Positions 1 to 9,261 of a stretch of 64,000 nucleotides of DNA are shown here, piece after piece. The position numbers and the translations under genes were made by a program. Position 1 is the stretch's first letter; each line of letters starts with the position of its first letter. A model generated the notes under the pieces. It made no database searches, was not told the DNA's origin, and was given only the letters and a program-made list of their open reading frames with translations. This DNA comes from an uncultured Bacteroidales bacterium. Its GTDB lineage: Bacteria > Bacteroidota > Bacteroidia > Bacteroidales > FEN-979. The DNA lies in NCBI GenBank assembly GCA_903945175.1, contig CAJAUM010000100.1:97410-161409 (forward strand), written 5' to 3'.

Positions 1-1792
1 TGACAAGGCGCATGGCATTCCATATCTTGTTGCAGAAATTACGCCCCTGCTCGATCAGCGCATCATCATACAACAGGTCATTTCCCGCGGGTGAACACAG
101 CAACATCCCAAGGCGAACAGCATCGGCCCCGTTCACCCTGATCAGGTCGAGCGGTTCGGGAGAATTGCCCAGTGATTTTGACATCTTCCGGCCCTGCTTG
201 TCACGCACAATGCCCGTGAAATATACATTTTTGAAGGGGATGGCCTTCCGGTATTCCCATCCTGCCATGATCATCCTGGCCACCCAGAAAAAGATAATTT
301 CAGGGGCCGTGATCAGGTCATTGGTCGGGTAATAATAATTAATATCGGCATTATCCGGATGACGGATGCCGTCAAACACAGAGATGGGCCACAACCAGCT
401 TGAAAACCAGGTATCCAGGACATCTTCATCCTGCTTCAGATCATCCAAAGTGATTTCAGAATTCCGATTTTCGATTTTCGATTGGGCAATGGCCAAGGCT
501 TCTTCCCTGGATTTCGCAACAATAAATTCGCCATTCGGCAGATAATAGGCCGGAATGCGCTGTCCCCACCAAAGCTGGCGCGAGATGCACCAGTCGGTCA
601 CATTGGAGATCCAGTGACGGTACATATTCTTGTACTTGGCCGGATGAAACAGGATGGTATCGTCCTCAACAAGATCAAGGGCAGGCTTGGCAAGATCTTT
701 CATCTTCATGAACCACTGAACCGAAATACGCGGCTCGATCACTTCATCGGTACGCTCGGAATAGCCTACTTTATTGACATACTCGTCAATTTTAACAATG
801 TGACCCTTCTCCTTAAGTTCCTCCGTGATTTTTCTGCGAACCACAAACCGGTCCTCCCCTACGAACAGCTGCGCAGCCGCGCTCATGGTGCCATTGGGGT
901 TAAACGTATCAATCACTTCAAGCTTGTATTTGAGCCCGAGGTTGTAGTCGTTGATGTCATGCGCCGGAGTCACCTTGAGGGCGCCTGTCCCGAATTCCCG
1001 GTCGACATATTCATCAAAGATCACAGGAATAGAGCGGTTGAGCAGTGGAACCAGGATCCGCTTTCCTCTTAAATGCTGATATCGTTCATCTTCGGGATGC
1101 ACACAAATGGCGGTATCCCCTAAGATGGTCTCGGGACGGGTGGTGGCAATGGTGATCCAGTCATCCTGGGTTCCCTCTACCCTGTAACGCACATAATATA
1201 ATTTGGAATTTACCTCCTTGTAATTCACCTCCTCATCCGACACGGCGGTGAGTGCCTTCGGATCCCAGTTGACCATCCGGATGCCGCGATAAATAAGACC
1301 TTTGTTGTAAAGATCAATGAACACATCGATCACAGATTCGTAAAGGGCTTCATCCATGGTAAAACGGGTTCGTTCCCAGTCGCAGGATGCACCCAGCTTT
1401 TTCAGCTGATCAAGGATAATTCCACCATGTTTCGTTTTCCATTCCCAGGCATGCCCCAGAAATTCCTCCCTGGTCAGGCTTGCCTTGTCAATGCCGGACT
1501 CCCTGAGTTTTGTAACCACTTTTGCTTCAGTAGCGATTGATGCATGGTCTGTTCCGGGAACCCAGCAGGCGTTTTTACCCATCATCCGGGCCCGGCGCAC
1601 CATGATATCCTGGATGGTGTTGTTCAGCATGTGCCCCATGTGAAGCACACCCGTCACATTCGGGGGCGGGATCACGATACAATAGGGTTCACGTTCATCG
1701 GGAACAGCGTGGAAGAAACCCTGTTTCATCCAGTATTCATACCATTTATCTTCAACCCGCGAAGGGTCGTACTTGGAAGCAATTTCCGCCAT
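1..1792 (-). CDS. valS: Valine--tRNA ligase, N-terminal two thirds (cut by window edge)
   Basis: Charges tRNA(Val) with valine in the cytoplasm; class I synthetase with a CP1 editing domain. Reading leftward from the ATG at 1792, 597 codons are open to the window edge; the full family is about 870-900 residues, so the anticodon-binding end is missing. The HIGH-type signature is [15 protein letters not shown] (HMGH near residues 51-54) and the KMSKS loop appears as [11 protein letters not shown] near residue 535. The [17 protein letters not shown] stretch before it is typical of ValS rather than IleS or LeuS. Oddity: between IAQ and the LDD that follows there is a short insert reading [10 protein letters not shown], encoded by a heptamer-type repeat (452-486). 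It is the last of four leftward genes (dnaE, trxA, DUF58, valS), 55 bp after the DUF58 gene. Identification is firm. Confidence 0.97.
   Translation of the reverse strand, partial: MAEIASKYDPSRVEDKWYEYWMKQGFFHAVPDEREPYCIVIPPPNVTGVLHMGHMLNNTIQDIMVRRARMMGKNACWVPGTDHASIATEAKVVTKLRESGIDKASLTREEFLGHAWEWKTKHGGIILDQLKKLGASCDWERTRFTMDEALYESVIDVFIDLYNKGLIYRGIRMVNWDPKALTAVSDEEVNYKEVNSKLYYVRYRVEGTQDDWITIATTRPETILGDTAICVHPEDERYQHLRGKRILVPLLNRSIPVIFDEYVDREFGTGALKVTPAHDINDYNLGLKYKLEVIDTFNPNGTMSAAAQLFVGEDRFVVRRKITEELKEKGHIVKIDEYVNKVGYSERTDEVIEPRISVQWFMKMKDLAKPALDLVEDDTILFHPAKYKNMYRHWISNVTDWCISRQLWWGQRIPAYYLPNGEFIVAKSREEALAIAQSKIENRNSEITLDDLKQDEDVLDTWFSSWLWPISVFDGIRHPDNADINYYYPTNDLITAPEIIFFWVARMIMAGWEYRKAIPFKNVYFTGIVRDKQGRKMSKSLGNSPEPLDLIRVNGADAVRLGMLLCSPAGNDLLYDDALIEQGRNFCNKIWNAMRLV
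452..486. repeat. Heptamer-type tandem repeat inside valS
   Basis: The plus strand shows CCGATTT TCGATTT TCGATTG, three consecutive 7-bp units differing at single positions, flanked by similar AT-rich sequence. It lies within the valS reading frame and is translated as a short hydrophilic insert, so the frame survives. Confidence 0.6.
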
Positions 1793-1847
1793 TACTACAG
1801 CTGTTTAAAAAGAGCGGCAAAAATAGGGAAAAATAACGAATTGCCGG

Positions 1848-2783
1848 CTAAAATAACTTATTCCGTTTGACGAGATACGGGAGCAGCACCTGTTCAAAAC
1901 CCGCATGGATATCAGCCTCCAGCAGGTCGATGTGGTATTGCCCGCAACGGAGCCGGAGATCTTTCTGAAACATGGTTACAGCTTCAATATATTTCTCCCT
2001 GAGCTTTGAAGGATGAACCCGCAGTTGCTCGCCGGTTTCCATATCAATGAATTTGTAAGGCCGGTCCTCAAAATTGAATTCCAGCTCCTTTTGCTTATCA
2101 ACCACCTGAAAAAGGATCACCTCATGCTTGTTGTGCTTTAAATGCTGCAGGGCTGCAAATAAATCATCGGGTTCTGATGACTGTTCAAACATGTCACTGA
2201 AAATTATCACCAGCGATCGTTTGTGGATCCGTTCGGCCAGCTCATGGATGGCTTTTGAAACCAGGGTTCCCCTGGTCTGTTCAACGGGTCGTGGTTGCAT
2301 CAGCTTCTCCAGCTCTGCGAACAGGTATCGGTGATGAACCGGATTTGATTTGGTTTGTGTATGCAGTTCAACCTCTTCCGAAAAAATGCTGAGGCCCGCG
2401 GCATCACGCTGTTTCCGGAACAGATAAATTAATGCGGCTGCAACATATACTGAAAAGGTGATCTTATTGGGATGGTCAATGTCAGGCCTGGCAAGAACGG
2501 GGTAATACATCGAGGATGAATTGTCAATCAACACCTGGCACCGCAGATTGGTCTCCTCCTCGTAACGCTTCGTGTATAACCGGTCGGTCCGGCCAAACAA
2601 CTTCCAGTCAACCGATCTGATTGATTCTCCGGCATTGTATAACCGGTGTTCGGCAAATTCAACACTGAATCCATGAAACGGGCTTTTATGCAGGCCTGTG
2701 ATGAAACCTTCAACCACCTGCCGGGCCAGAAATTCCAGGGAGGAAAATTGCTCCAGCCGGCTTTGATCCATCTTAGAAATCAT
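1848..2783 (-). CDS. DUF58 / von Willebrand A-like domain protein
   Basis: A 311-residue cytoplasmic protein of the DUF58 family. The segment RSVDWKLFGRTDRLYTKRYE (about residues 56-75) is the family hallmark. It is followed by a vWA-like fold with a MIDAS-type DxSxS motif (DNSSS, residues 87-91) and a later IIFSDMFE strand. In Bacteroidota these proteins usually accompany MoxR ATPases and BatA/BatB membrane proteins and are thought to help assemble or chaperone envelope complexes. Here neither a MoxR ATPase nor Bat genes are adjacent; a BatA-like protein sits about 11 kb away at 13.6 kb. Start taken at the first ATG (2783); a second in-frame ATG at 2771 (MDQSRLEQF) is equally possible. The gene lies 38 bp downstream of trxA on the same strand. 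Confidence 0.9.
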   Translation of the reverse strand: MISKMDQSRLEQFSSLEFLARQVVEGFITGLHKSPFHGFSVEFAEHRLYNAGESIRSVDWKLFGRTDRLYTKRYEEETNLRCQVLIDNSSSMYYPVLARPDIDHPNKITFSVYVAAALIYLFRKQRDAAGLSIFSEEVELHTQTKSNPVHHRYLFAELEKLMQPRPVEQTRGTLVSKAIHELAERIHKRSLVIIFSDMFEQSSEPDDLFAALQHLKHNKHEVILFQVVDKQKELEFNFEDRPYKFIDMETGEQLRVHPSKLREKYIEAVTMFQKDLRLRCGQYHIDLLEADIHAGFEQVLLPYLVKRNKLF

Positions 2784-2784
2784 G

Positions 2785-2810
2785 GCTATTTCGCAACCTC
2801 GCTATTTCGC
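2785..2810. repeat. Short direct repeat upstream of the DUF58 gene
   Basis: GCTATTTCGC occurs at 2785-2794 and again at 2801-2810 (16-bp period), in the 38-bp gap between trxA and the DUF58 gene. It resembles the other small AT-rich tandem repeats of this window. Confidence 0.5.
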
Positions 2811-2821
2811 TATACGCGATT

Positions 2822-3139
2822 TTAAATATACTTTTCAATCATGGCTTTGTACGATGCCTTCGGAACGGCACCCACCTGTTTGTCAACAACCTGACCGCCT
2901 TTAATGTATAGTACTGTTGGAATGTTGCGAACTCTGTAAAGCGCCGTGGTTGCAGGATTTTCATCTACATTGAGTTCTCCGGCAACAATCCGGCCTTCGT
3001 ATTCGGCAGCCAGTTCGTGGATGATCGGAGATACCATGCGGCATGGCCCACACCATTCAGCAGAAAGATCCACCAGCGCAAGTTTATCACTCTTTACAAT
3101 TATTTCTTCAAAATTGGCATCCGTTAACTTTTCGAGCAT
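2822..3139 (-). CDS. trxA: Thioredoxin
   Basis: A 105-residue single-domain thioredoxin, the standard cytoplasmic protein-disulfide reductase. The active site WCGPC is at residues 29-33 and the cis-proline loop IPT at 73-75; length and spacing are those of classical thioredoxin and there is no signal peptide. It lies 55 bp downstream of dnaE and 38 bp upstream of the DUF58 gene on the same strand, suggesting co-transcription. Nothing unusual is seen. Confidence 0.96.
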   Translation of the reverse strand: MLEKLTDANFEEIIVKSDKLALVDLSAEWCGPCRMVSPIIHELAAEYEGRIVAGELNVDENPATTALYRVRNIPTVLYIKGGQVVDKQVGAVPKASYKAMIEKYI

Positions 3140-3194
3140 AAAAAATTTCTTTAAAGTGAGTTATTTTTCAGAAGGCTAAATTATAAAAATCCAT

Positions 3195-6100
3195 TCAAAC
3201 TTCTCCAAAAACCCTGACCTGTAGTTCAGGCAGTTCGGCCAACGCCCTGATCATCTCTTTTGCATTGACTTTGTATTTCTTCGAAGGCAGATCAATCGTA
3301 ACATTCTCCAGCGGATCGAGTATCCTGATTCTGAGTTGGCATCGCCCTTTATGCAGCTTGGCAAGGTGATGCAATTTATGAATTGTATCGGGATTAAGCT
3401 CATCGATTGAAAGGGTGAGCGAAATAACTTTTGAAAATTTTTCCATCACATCCGATAACAACAGGATATGGTTCACCCTGATGGCAACCTGATCGGGACT
3501 ATCGAACCGCGATTCGATGCGGGCTTTGATGAAAACATACTGTCCTTCGTCAAGAAAATGTTTGAATTTGAGGTATTCTTCAGAAAAGAGGGTGAGTGAC
3601 ATAAAGTTAAAATAATCTTCCACCACAAACGAACCATAGGGTTTGCCGGTCTTTCCGATTTTATGATTGGCTTCAATGATGATGCCGGCAAAGGCAATAT
3701 CCTTGCCTTTCATGGGCTTCAGGTCCTGTTTCAGATCTTCGATGGTGACATTGCAGAATTGGTTCAGCTCAAACTGGTAATCATCCAGCGGATGGCCACT
3801 CATATAAAAGCCTGTCACATCTTTTTCAAGCTTTAATTGCTCAAGTTTGGACCAGGGCCGGCACTCAGGCAACGACAACTCCTTCAGCTGGATATCTTCT
3901 GCTTCCCCGAACAGGGATTGCTGCATTGAATCCTTGCGCGCATGATAATCGTTTGCGTGGCGAATGATCTTTTCAAGAAAAATCATATCATCGCTGTTCT
4001 CCTGATAAAAATACTGGGCACGATGGGTGTTTTCAAAACAATCAAACGCTCCGGCTTTGGCAAGGGATTCCATACACCGCTTATTCAGGGCCTGGGCATT
4101 GATCCGGCGTGTCATGTCGAAAATATTGGCATAGGGCCCGTGTTCCATTCTCCCTGCGACAATGCTTTTTACAGCGGTCTCCCCTACATTTTTAATCCCC
4201 GCCATCCCAAACCTGATCTCTCCCTTTTTATTTGCAAAAAAGGCTGTTGAACTTTCATTTACATCCGGGCCAAGCACCGGGATGTGCATCCGCTTGCATT
4301 CATCGAGATACAATGTAATTTCCTTGAGTTCAGTAAGGTTGCGGCTAAGTACCGCAGCCATAAACTCAGACGGAAAATGGGCTTTTATGTATGCCATCCG
4401 GTAAGCTACATAGGCATAACATGTTGAATGTGACTTGTTAAATGCATAATTGGCAAAGGCCTCCCAGTCTTTCCAAATTTTGGTGACAACCGTTTCATCA
4501 TGCCCGTTCTTTTTACACCCATCGAAAAATTTAGGTTTGAGGTCGTTCATCATGGATTCAATCTTCTTTCCCATGGCTTTGCGCAACGAGTCGGCCTGTC
4601 CCTTTGTAAACCCTGCCAGCTGTTGCGACAGCAACATCACCTGTTCCTGGTATACGGTAATACCATAAGTATCCTTCAGATACTTCTCCATCACGGGGAT
4701 GTCATAGGCGATTTTTTCCTTCCCATGCTTGCGGGCAATAAAGCTGGGGATATAATCCATGGGGCCCGGTCGGTAAAGGGCATTCATGGCAATCAGGTCT
4801 TCGATTTTATTGGGTTTCAGATCGCGCAGGTACTTCTTCATGCCATCAGACTCGAACTGGAAGATTCCGGTCGTTTTTCCAAGGCTGAAAAGCTCGTAGG
4901 TCTTCGCATCATCGAAAGAAAGATTTTCAGGATCAATCTCAACGCCATGCGTATCCAGGATATTCTTCACTGCATCCTTGATGATGGCGAGCGTCTTCAG
5001 CCCGAGAAAATCCATCTTAAGCATGCCAACCTTCTCGATGAATTCACCATCAAATTGGGTGACAAGCAATTCCGATTCCTTTGAAGTGGTCACAGGGATG
5101 TATTCCATGAGGTTATCGCGGCTGATGATGATGCCGCAGGCATGTAATCCGGTCTGGCGGACAGACCCCTCGAGGCTTTCGGCAAACCGGAGTGTTTCGG
5201 CAATCAGTTTATTGGAAGATGACCGGGCTGCCTTTAATTCAGGAACCTCCTCGTAGGCTGCTTTCAGCGTTATTCCAGGCCGACCAGGGACCAGTTTTGT
5301 CAACCGGCTCACCTCATCCAGCGGCAACCGCTGTACACGGCCTACATCACGAATGGCCCCTTTGGCGGCCATCGTCCCAAAGGTAATTACCTGCGCAACT
5401 TTATCCAGGCCATATTTATTGACAACCCACTTCAGTACCCGGTCACGGCCGTCTTCATCGAAATCGATATCAATATCCGGCATTGAAACACGATCGGGAT
5501 TCAGAAAACGTTCGAACAGTAAATCAAATCGCAACGGATCCACATCTGTGATCCGCGTGCAAAAGGCTACGACCGATCCGGCAGCCGAACCACGGCCTGG
5601 TCCAACTGAAACACCCATTTCGCGGGCGGCATTTAAAAAATCCTGAACAATCAGGAAGTAGCCCGGATATCCCATCTTTTTAATGGTAGCCAATTCAAAA
5701 TCAATTCGTTCAACAATCTCCGAAGTAACTTCCTTGTATCGTTTAGTGGCCCCTTGATAGGTTATATGTCGCAGGAATTCGTCGGGATCTGTAAAATCTT
5801 CAGGCAAGGGGAAATCTGGCATGATGGGATCTCTGTGCAGACTGAACGATTCAATCTTGTCGAGGACCTCCATCGTGTTCTCCAAAGCCTCCGGAATATC
5901 AGCAAACAGTGTGTTCATCTCCTCCTTCGATTTGAACCACTCCTGTCCGGTGTAACGCATTCGGTCAGGATCATCCATAAACTTGCCGGTGTTGATGCAG
6001 AGAAGCCTGTCGTGTGCCTCAGCATCCACCTCATTCAGGAAATGAACATCATTGGTTGCCAGCAGCTTCACATTCATTTTTTTCGCCAGCTTGATCAACT

Positions 6101-6695
6101 CCGCCTCAACCGCCATTTGCCGTTTATACACATCGGCATCTCGGGTGGGATCTGTAGCCGGGTGGCGCATCAGTTCAAGATAAAAATCTTCTCCAAAAAG
6201 CGCCTTGTATTCAGAGATCGCATTCTCAGCTTTCGCCAGGTTCCCCTGGTAAATAGCCCGCGGTATCTCACCGGCAAGACATGCCGAGGAGGCGATGAGC
6301 CCGTTGTGATATTTAGCAAGTAATTCCCTGTCAATCCGTGGCTTATAATAATGACCCTCCGTCCAGGAATAGGAGATGAGCTTCAGCAGGTTTTTGTATC
6401 CCGTTTCATTTTTGGCCAGTAAGATCAGGTGATCGCCCTTGCGGTCAACCATTTCGTTTTTATCGAACCGGCTTCTCCGTGCGAGATAGGTCTCACATCC
6501 GAAGATCGGTTTAAAGTCCTTCTGCTTTGCCGCCACCTCTGCGAACTCCATGATCCCGAACAAGTTCCCGTGATCCGTGACGGCTGCACCTCTCATGCCC
6601 TTCGCGACAGCCTTGGTAACCATATCTTTGATTTTGCAGGCGCCATCCAGGATAGAATATTGCGTATGCAGATGCAGGTGAACGAAATCGACCAT
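3195..6695 (-). CDS. dnaE: DNA polymerase III subunit alpha
   Basis: Replicative polymerase catalytic subunit, 1166 residues, the normal size for DnaE1-type enzymes. The N-terminus starts with the PHP-domain motif HLHLHTQYSILDGA. The palm domain carries GPGRGSAAGS near residue 370 and the catalytic aspartates in PDIDIDFDEDGRD near residue 405. The helix-hairpin-helix region and a C-terminal OB-fold (about residues 975-1080) follow. Start is the ATG at 6695, directly before the PHP motif. It is the first gene of the leftward group and is divergent from the DUF2231 gene at 6814, so the 118-bp gap must hold promoters for both directions. Identification is firm. Confidence 0.98.
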   Translation of the reverse strand: MVDFVHLHLHTQYSILDGACKIKDMVTKAVAKGMRGAAVTDHGNLFGIMEFAEVAAKQKDFKPIFGCETYLARRSRFDKNEMVDRKGDHLILLAKNETGYKNLLKLISYSWTEGHYYKPRIDRELLAKYHNGLIASSACLAGEIPRAIYQGNLAKAENAISEYKALFGEDFYLELMRHPATDPTRDADVYKRQMAVEAELIKLAKKMNVKLLATNDVHFLNEVDAEAHDRLLCINTGKFMDDPDRMRYTGQEWFKSKEEMNTLFADIPEALENTMEVLDKIESFSLHRDPIMPDFPLPEDFTDPDEFLRHITYQGATKRYKEVTSEIVERIDFELATIKKMGYPGYFLIVQDFLNAAREMGVSVGPGRGSAAGSVVAFCTRITDVDPLRFDLLFERFLNPDRVSMPDIDIDFDEDGRDRVLKWVVNKYGLDKVAQVITFGTMAAKGAIRDVGRVQRLPLDEVSRLTKLVPGRPGITLKAAYEEVPELKAARSSSNKLIAETLRFAESLEGSVRQTGLHACGIIISRDNLMEYIPVTTSKESELLVTQFDGEFIEKVGMLKMDFLGLKTLAIIKDAVKNILDTHGVEIDPENLSFDDAKTYELFSLGKTTGIFQFESDGMKKYLRDLKPNKIEDLIAMNALYRPGPMDYIPSFIARKHGKEKIAYDIPVMEKYLKDTYGITVYQEQVMLLSQQLAGFTKGQADSLRKAMGKKIESMMNDLKPKFFDGCKKNGHDETVVTKIWKDWEAFANYAFNKSHSTCYAYVAYRMAYIKAHFPSEFMAAVLSRNLTELKEITLYLDECKRMHIPVLGPDVNESSTAFFANKKGEIRFGMAGIKNVGETAVKSIVAGRMEHGPYANIFDMTRRINAQALNKRCMESLAKAGAFDCFENTHRAQYFYQENSDDMIFLEKIIRHANDYHARKDSMQQSLFGEAEDIQLKELSLPECRPWSKLEQLKLEKDVTGFYMSGHPLDDYQFELNQFCNVTIEDLKQDLKPMKGKDIAFAGIIIEANHKIGKTGKPYGSFVVEDYFNFMSLTLFSEEYLKFKHFLDEGQYVFIKARIESRFDSPDQVAIRVNHILLLSDVMEKFSKVISLTLSIDELNPDTIHKLHHLAKLHKGRCQLRIRILDPLENVTIDLPSKKYKVNAKEMIRALAELPELQVRVFGEV

Positions 6696-6763
6696 CTTTT
6701 CGGGAAATAAACAGATAATGAACCGGGCTGTAAAATTATTTTAAAAAAACCAGCAAAATCCTG

Positions 6764-6794
6764 TTGTTGATAAATTACTTTGATCGTATCTTTG
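6764..6794 (+). promoter_or_regulatory. Bacteroidota-type promoter for the DUF2231 gene
   Basis: TATCTTTG at 6787-6794 fits the TAnnTTTG -7 element. TTG triplets at 6764-6766 and 6767-6769 give 20- or 17-nt spacing to a -33 element. The ATG of the next gene lies 20 bp downstream. Confidence 0.6.
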
Positions 6795-6813
6795 CCACGT
6801 TAAAACTAATGTT

Positions 6814-7242
6814 ATGTTAAATTCAAGTCATTTGCATCCGATGTTGGTGCATTTCCCCATTGCCATCATTACCGTTGGTTTTTTATTTGATCTGTTATCC
6901 ATGATCGTAAAAAATAATTCCTGGATGCCCAAAGCAGCCTATTGGCTTGAAGTCATAGGAATGATCAGCACTGTTTTGGCTTTCGGAACAGGGTACTACC
7001 TGACAAGTCCAATGGAAGGTGAAGCAGGATTAATGCGGGACAAGCATGAACTCTTTGCAACCATCACCCTTGTTTCAATTATTCTTGCTACCCTGTTCCG
7101 CATTGTGGCTGCCTATCTGAACAAAGAAACTTCCGGGGTGAAATACATCTCCCTGGGGCTGTTCTTCATCTCATTTATTTTTGTCTCCATTACCGGCTTC
7201 CTCGGCGGAACGCTGGTGATTGAATATATGATAGGACTATAG
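6814..7242 (+). CDS. DUF2231-family four-helix membrane protein
   Basis: A 142-residue inner-membrane protein with four hydrophobic segments (about residues 12-32, 44-66, 80-101 and 112-137). The opening HLHPMLVHFPIAIITVGFL, with the LHPMLVHFPIA signature, is typical of DUF2231. Members often sit near cytochrome or redox genes and some carry haem, but a role cannot be assigned here. It has its own promoter and is followed by a heptamer repeat and an exported rubrerythrin gene. Confidence 0.85.
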   Translation: MLNSSHLHPMLVHFPIAIITVGFLFDLLSMIVKNNSWMPKAAYWLEVIGMISTVLAFGTGYYLTSPMEGEAGLMRDKHELFATITLVSIILATLFRIVAAYLNKETSGVKYISLGLFFISFIFVSITGFLGGTLVIEYMIGL

Positions 7243-7245
7243 GAG

Positions 7246-7280
7246 AATTACCAATTACCAATTACCAATTACCAATTACC
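7246..7280. repeat. Five tandem copies of AATTACC
   Basis: Five exact head-to-tail copies of the 7-mer AATTACC fill 7246-7280, starting four bases after the stop codon of the DUF2231 gene; a sixth partial copy (AATGACT) follows. A further compact repeat (ACGCGTTACGCGT) lies at 7311-7323. No coding potential is apparent. Confidence 0.9.
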
Positions 7281-7358
7281 AATGACTAATTTTTGAATAC
7301 TTTTTTTGTCACGCGTTACGCGTCACGTTTTCTTTTCACCTTTAAACTTAAAAAAATT

Positions 7359-7979
7359 ATGAAAAAAACGATTGTTTCCGGATTGACCCTGATGATCCTT
7401 AGCGGGATGATGGCATTTGCCGTCGGGACTGACAAAACCATTGAAAACCTTAAAGCCGCCTTCAAGGGCGAATCAACAGCCAGCGCCAAATATGCCGCAT
7501 TTGCCGAGCAGGCAAAAAAAGAGAACCTGCCTCAGATTGCATCCATGTTCGAAGCAACTTCACGCGCCGAAGCCATCCATGCAGCCAATCATAAAACGGT
7601 TCTGGAAAAACTTGGCCAGAAAATGGATCCTGTGAAACCTGAATTTACGGTGAATACGACCAAGGATAATCTCCAGGCTGCCATTGAAGGTGAAACTTAC
7701 GAAATGACCAAAATGTATCCCGATTTTATCGCATCAGCGAAGAGCGAAGAGGCGCAGGGTGCCGTAAAATCATTCCGCTGGGCCATGGACACTGAGAAAA
7801 AGCATCAGCTGATCTACCAGAATGCCTTGAATGCACTCAATGCAAACAAAGTCGAAACCCTCTCAAAGGTTTACTGGGTCTGCCCGAAATGCGGAAACAC
7901 CTACGATGTTGCCAAACCTGAAGCCTCCTGCGCATTCTGCAGTACCAAGAGCGATAAATACATCAAGTTTGGTAAGTAA
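7359..7979 (+). CDS. Rubrerythrin family protein with signal peptide
   Basis: A 206-residue ferritin-like di-iron protein that probably reduces peroxide or protects against oxygen. Start chosen at the ATG 7359 because MKKTIVSGLTLMILSGMMAFA forms a classical signal peptide; a longer frame from 7293 would add an implausible leader. Four di-iron Glu motifs are visible: GESTAS, SRAEAIHA, EGETYE and DTEKKHQ. The C-terminus has a rubredoxin-like Fe(Cys)4 site built from CPKCG and CAFC, as in true rubrerythrins. Export is unusual, since characterised rubrerythrins are cytoplasmic. It may share function with the membrane protein upstream; no other redox gene adjoins. Confidence 0.93.
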   Translation: MKKTIVSGLTLMILSGMMAFAVGTDKTIENLKAAFKGESTASAKYAAFAEQAKKENLPQIASMFEATSRAEAIHAANHKTVLEKLGQKMDPVKPEFTVNTTKDNLQAAIEGETYEMTKMYPDFIASAKSEEAQGAVKSFRWAMDTEKKHQLIYQNALNALNANKVETLSKVYWVCPKCGNTYDVAKPEASCAFCSTKSDKYIKFGK

Positions 7980-7990
7980 CATAATTTTTA

Positions 7991-8021
7991 TTGGTTATTT
8001 CAAAAAAAATGCCGAATTTTG
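7991..8021 (+). promoter_or_regulatory. Promoter for the rpsP group
   Basis: GAATTTTG at 8014-8021 matches TAnnTTTG except at the first base. TTGG at 7991-7994 lies 19 nt upstream. The rpsP ATG is 51 bp downstream. Confidence 0.5.
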
Positions 8022-8072
8022 CACCCCTTTTAAGAATATAACCAATCATTCATTCAATCAATCATTTAACAA

Positions 8073-8696
8073 ATGCCAACAAAAATCAGATTACAGAGAA
8101 GAGGTAAAAAGGGACAAGCTTTTTACCACATTGTTATTGCGGATGGTCGTGCACCACGTGACGGAAAGTTCATAGAACGAATTGGCATCTATAATCCCAT
8201 CGCAAAACCCGCGGAAATTGAGCTCGAATTCGACAAGGCCCTTGACTGGGTCAAGAAAGGTGCTCAACCAACCGATACTGTGAAAGCTATCCTGGCTTAC
8301 AAGGGCGTCATGTTCAAAAACCACCTGCTGAAAGGTGTTGAAAAAGGCGCCATGACCCTTGAACAGGCTGAAGCCAAATTCCAGACATGGCTTGACGAAA
8401 AACAGGTCAAGATCACCAGTAAGAAAAATGAACAGGCGTTGAGCATTAAGGAATCACGCAAAAAATCACTGGAAAACGAAGTGAAGGTCAATGAGGCCAA
8501 GTCTGAAGCCATTGCTAAAAAACTGAATAAGGTTCGCCTTGACGAGGCAGCCAAAGCTACTGAAGCCAACGAAGCGGCCAAAGCAGCAGCTGAAGCTATT
8601 CTGGCAGCAAAAGAGGCAGAAGTTGCAACTGAACCTGCTCCTGAAACTGCCGAATCTGCTCCTGAAACTGCCGAATCTGCTCCCCAGGCTGAATAG
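8073..8696 (+). CDS. rpsP: 30S ribosomal protein S16 with long C-terminal tail
   Basis: Component of the small ribosomal subunit. Residues 1-80 are canonical S16 ([20 protein letters not shown], then [19 protein letters not shown]). About 125 further residues form a Lys/Glu/Ala-rich, probably helical then disordered tail, ending in a duplicated 7-residue APETAES unit. Such tails are common in Bacteroidota S16 and absent from the roughly 80-residue E. coli protein. It heads a tight group with rimM and a tRNA methyltransferase; rimM, an S16-linked assembly factor, begins 33 bp downstream. Confidence 0.97.
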   Translation: MPTKIRLQRRGKKGQAFYHIVIADGRAPRDGKFIERIGIYNPIAKPAEIELEFDKALDWVKKGAQPTDTVKAILAYKGVMFKNHLLKGVEKGAMTLEQAEAKFQTWLDEKQVKITSKKNEQALSIKESRKKSLENEVKVNEAKSEAIAKKLNKVRLDEAAKATEANEAAKAAAEAILAAKEAEVATEPAPETAESAPETAESAPQAE

Positions 8697-8729
8697 TCCG
8701 GAAACAGAAGGATCCTAAAACACCTCCTT

Positions 8730-9254
8730 ATGAACAAGGATGACTTTTATTACCTTGGCAAGATTCTGAAAACACATGGTAATAAAGGACAGGTGATTGT
8801 TCAATTGGATGTGGATGATCCTGAAAAATACCTTGGTCTGGAATCCGTTTACCTCGATTTACATGGTGAACGGATTCCTTTTTTTATTGAAACCCTCGAT
8901 CTGAAACACAACAGGAAAGCGCTGATCCAATTTCAGGACTTTGCCACCATTGAAGATGCCGAAAGCCTTGCTGGTCTCGAAATGTATCTGCCTGTCACCG
9001 ACCTTCCGGCGCTGAAGGGCAACCAGTTCTATTATCATGAAATCATCGGATTTCGCGTAACCGATCACAAACACGGGGATATCGGTGTGATTGAAGATGT
9101 ACTTGACCTGCCTCAACAGGCACTGTTCCAGATTCGCTTCGGAGAAAAAGAGATCCTGATCCCTGTGGTCGATGCGGTGATACAAAAGGTTGATAAAAAA
9201 AATAAAATCCTGATGATCAAGGCGCCTGAAGGATTAATTGAAATTTACCTCTAG
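8730..9254 (+). CDS. rimM: Ribosome maturation factor RimM
   Basis: A 174-residue 30S assembly factor that binds S19 and acts on the 3' domain of 16S rRNA. The N-terminal beta-barrel begins at YYLGKILKTHGNKGQV (GKI...G..G signature). The C-terminal PRC-barrel spans about residues 95-170, with FYYHEIIGFRV and ILIPVVDAVIQKVD. In many bacteria rimM is followed by trmD and rplS; here the next gene is a trmN6-type methyltransferase, which begins just past the rimM stop. Confidence 0.96.
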   Translation: MNKDDFYYLGKILKTHGNKGQVIVQLDVDDPEKYLGLESVYLDLHGERIPFFIETLDLKHNRKALIQFQDFATIEDAESLAGLEMYLPVTDLPALKGNQFYYHEIIGFRVTDHKHGDIGVIEDVLDLPQQALFQIRFGEKEILIPVVDAVIQKVDKKNKILMIKAPEGLIEIYL

Positions 9255-9261
9255 CCCTCAA

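Noticed and set aside
9238..9261. TTG start for the trmN6-type gene inside rimM
   Set aside because: It would add eight residues not matching the family start; the ATG at 9262 fits the usual F-x-F-x-Q-F opening. Not fully excluded.
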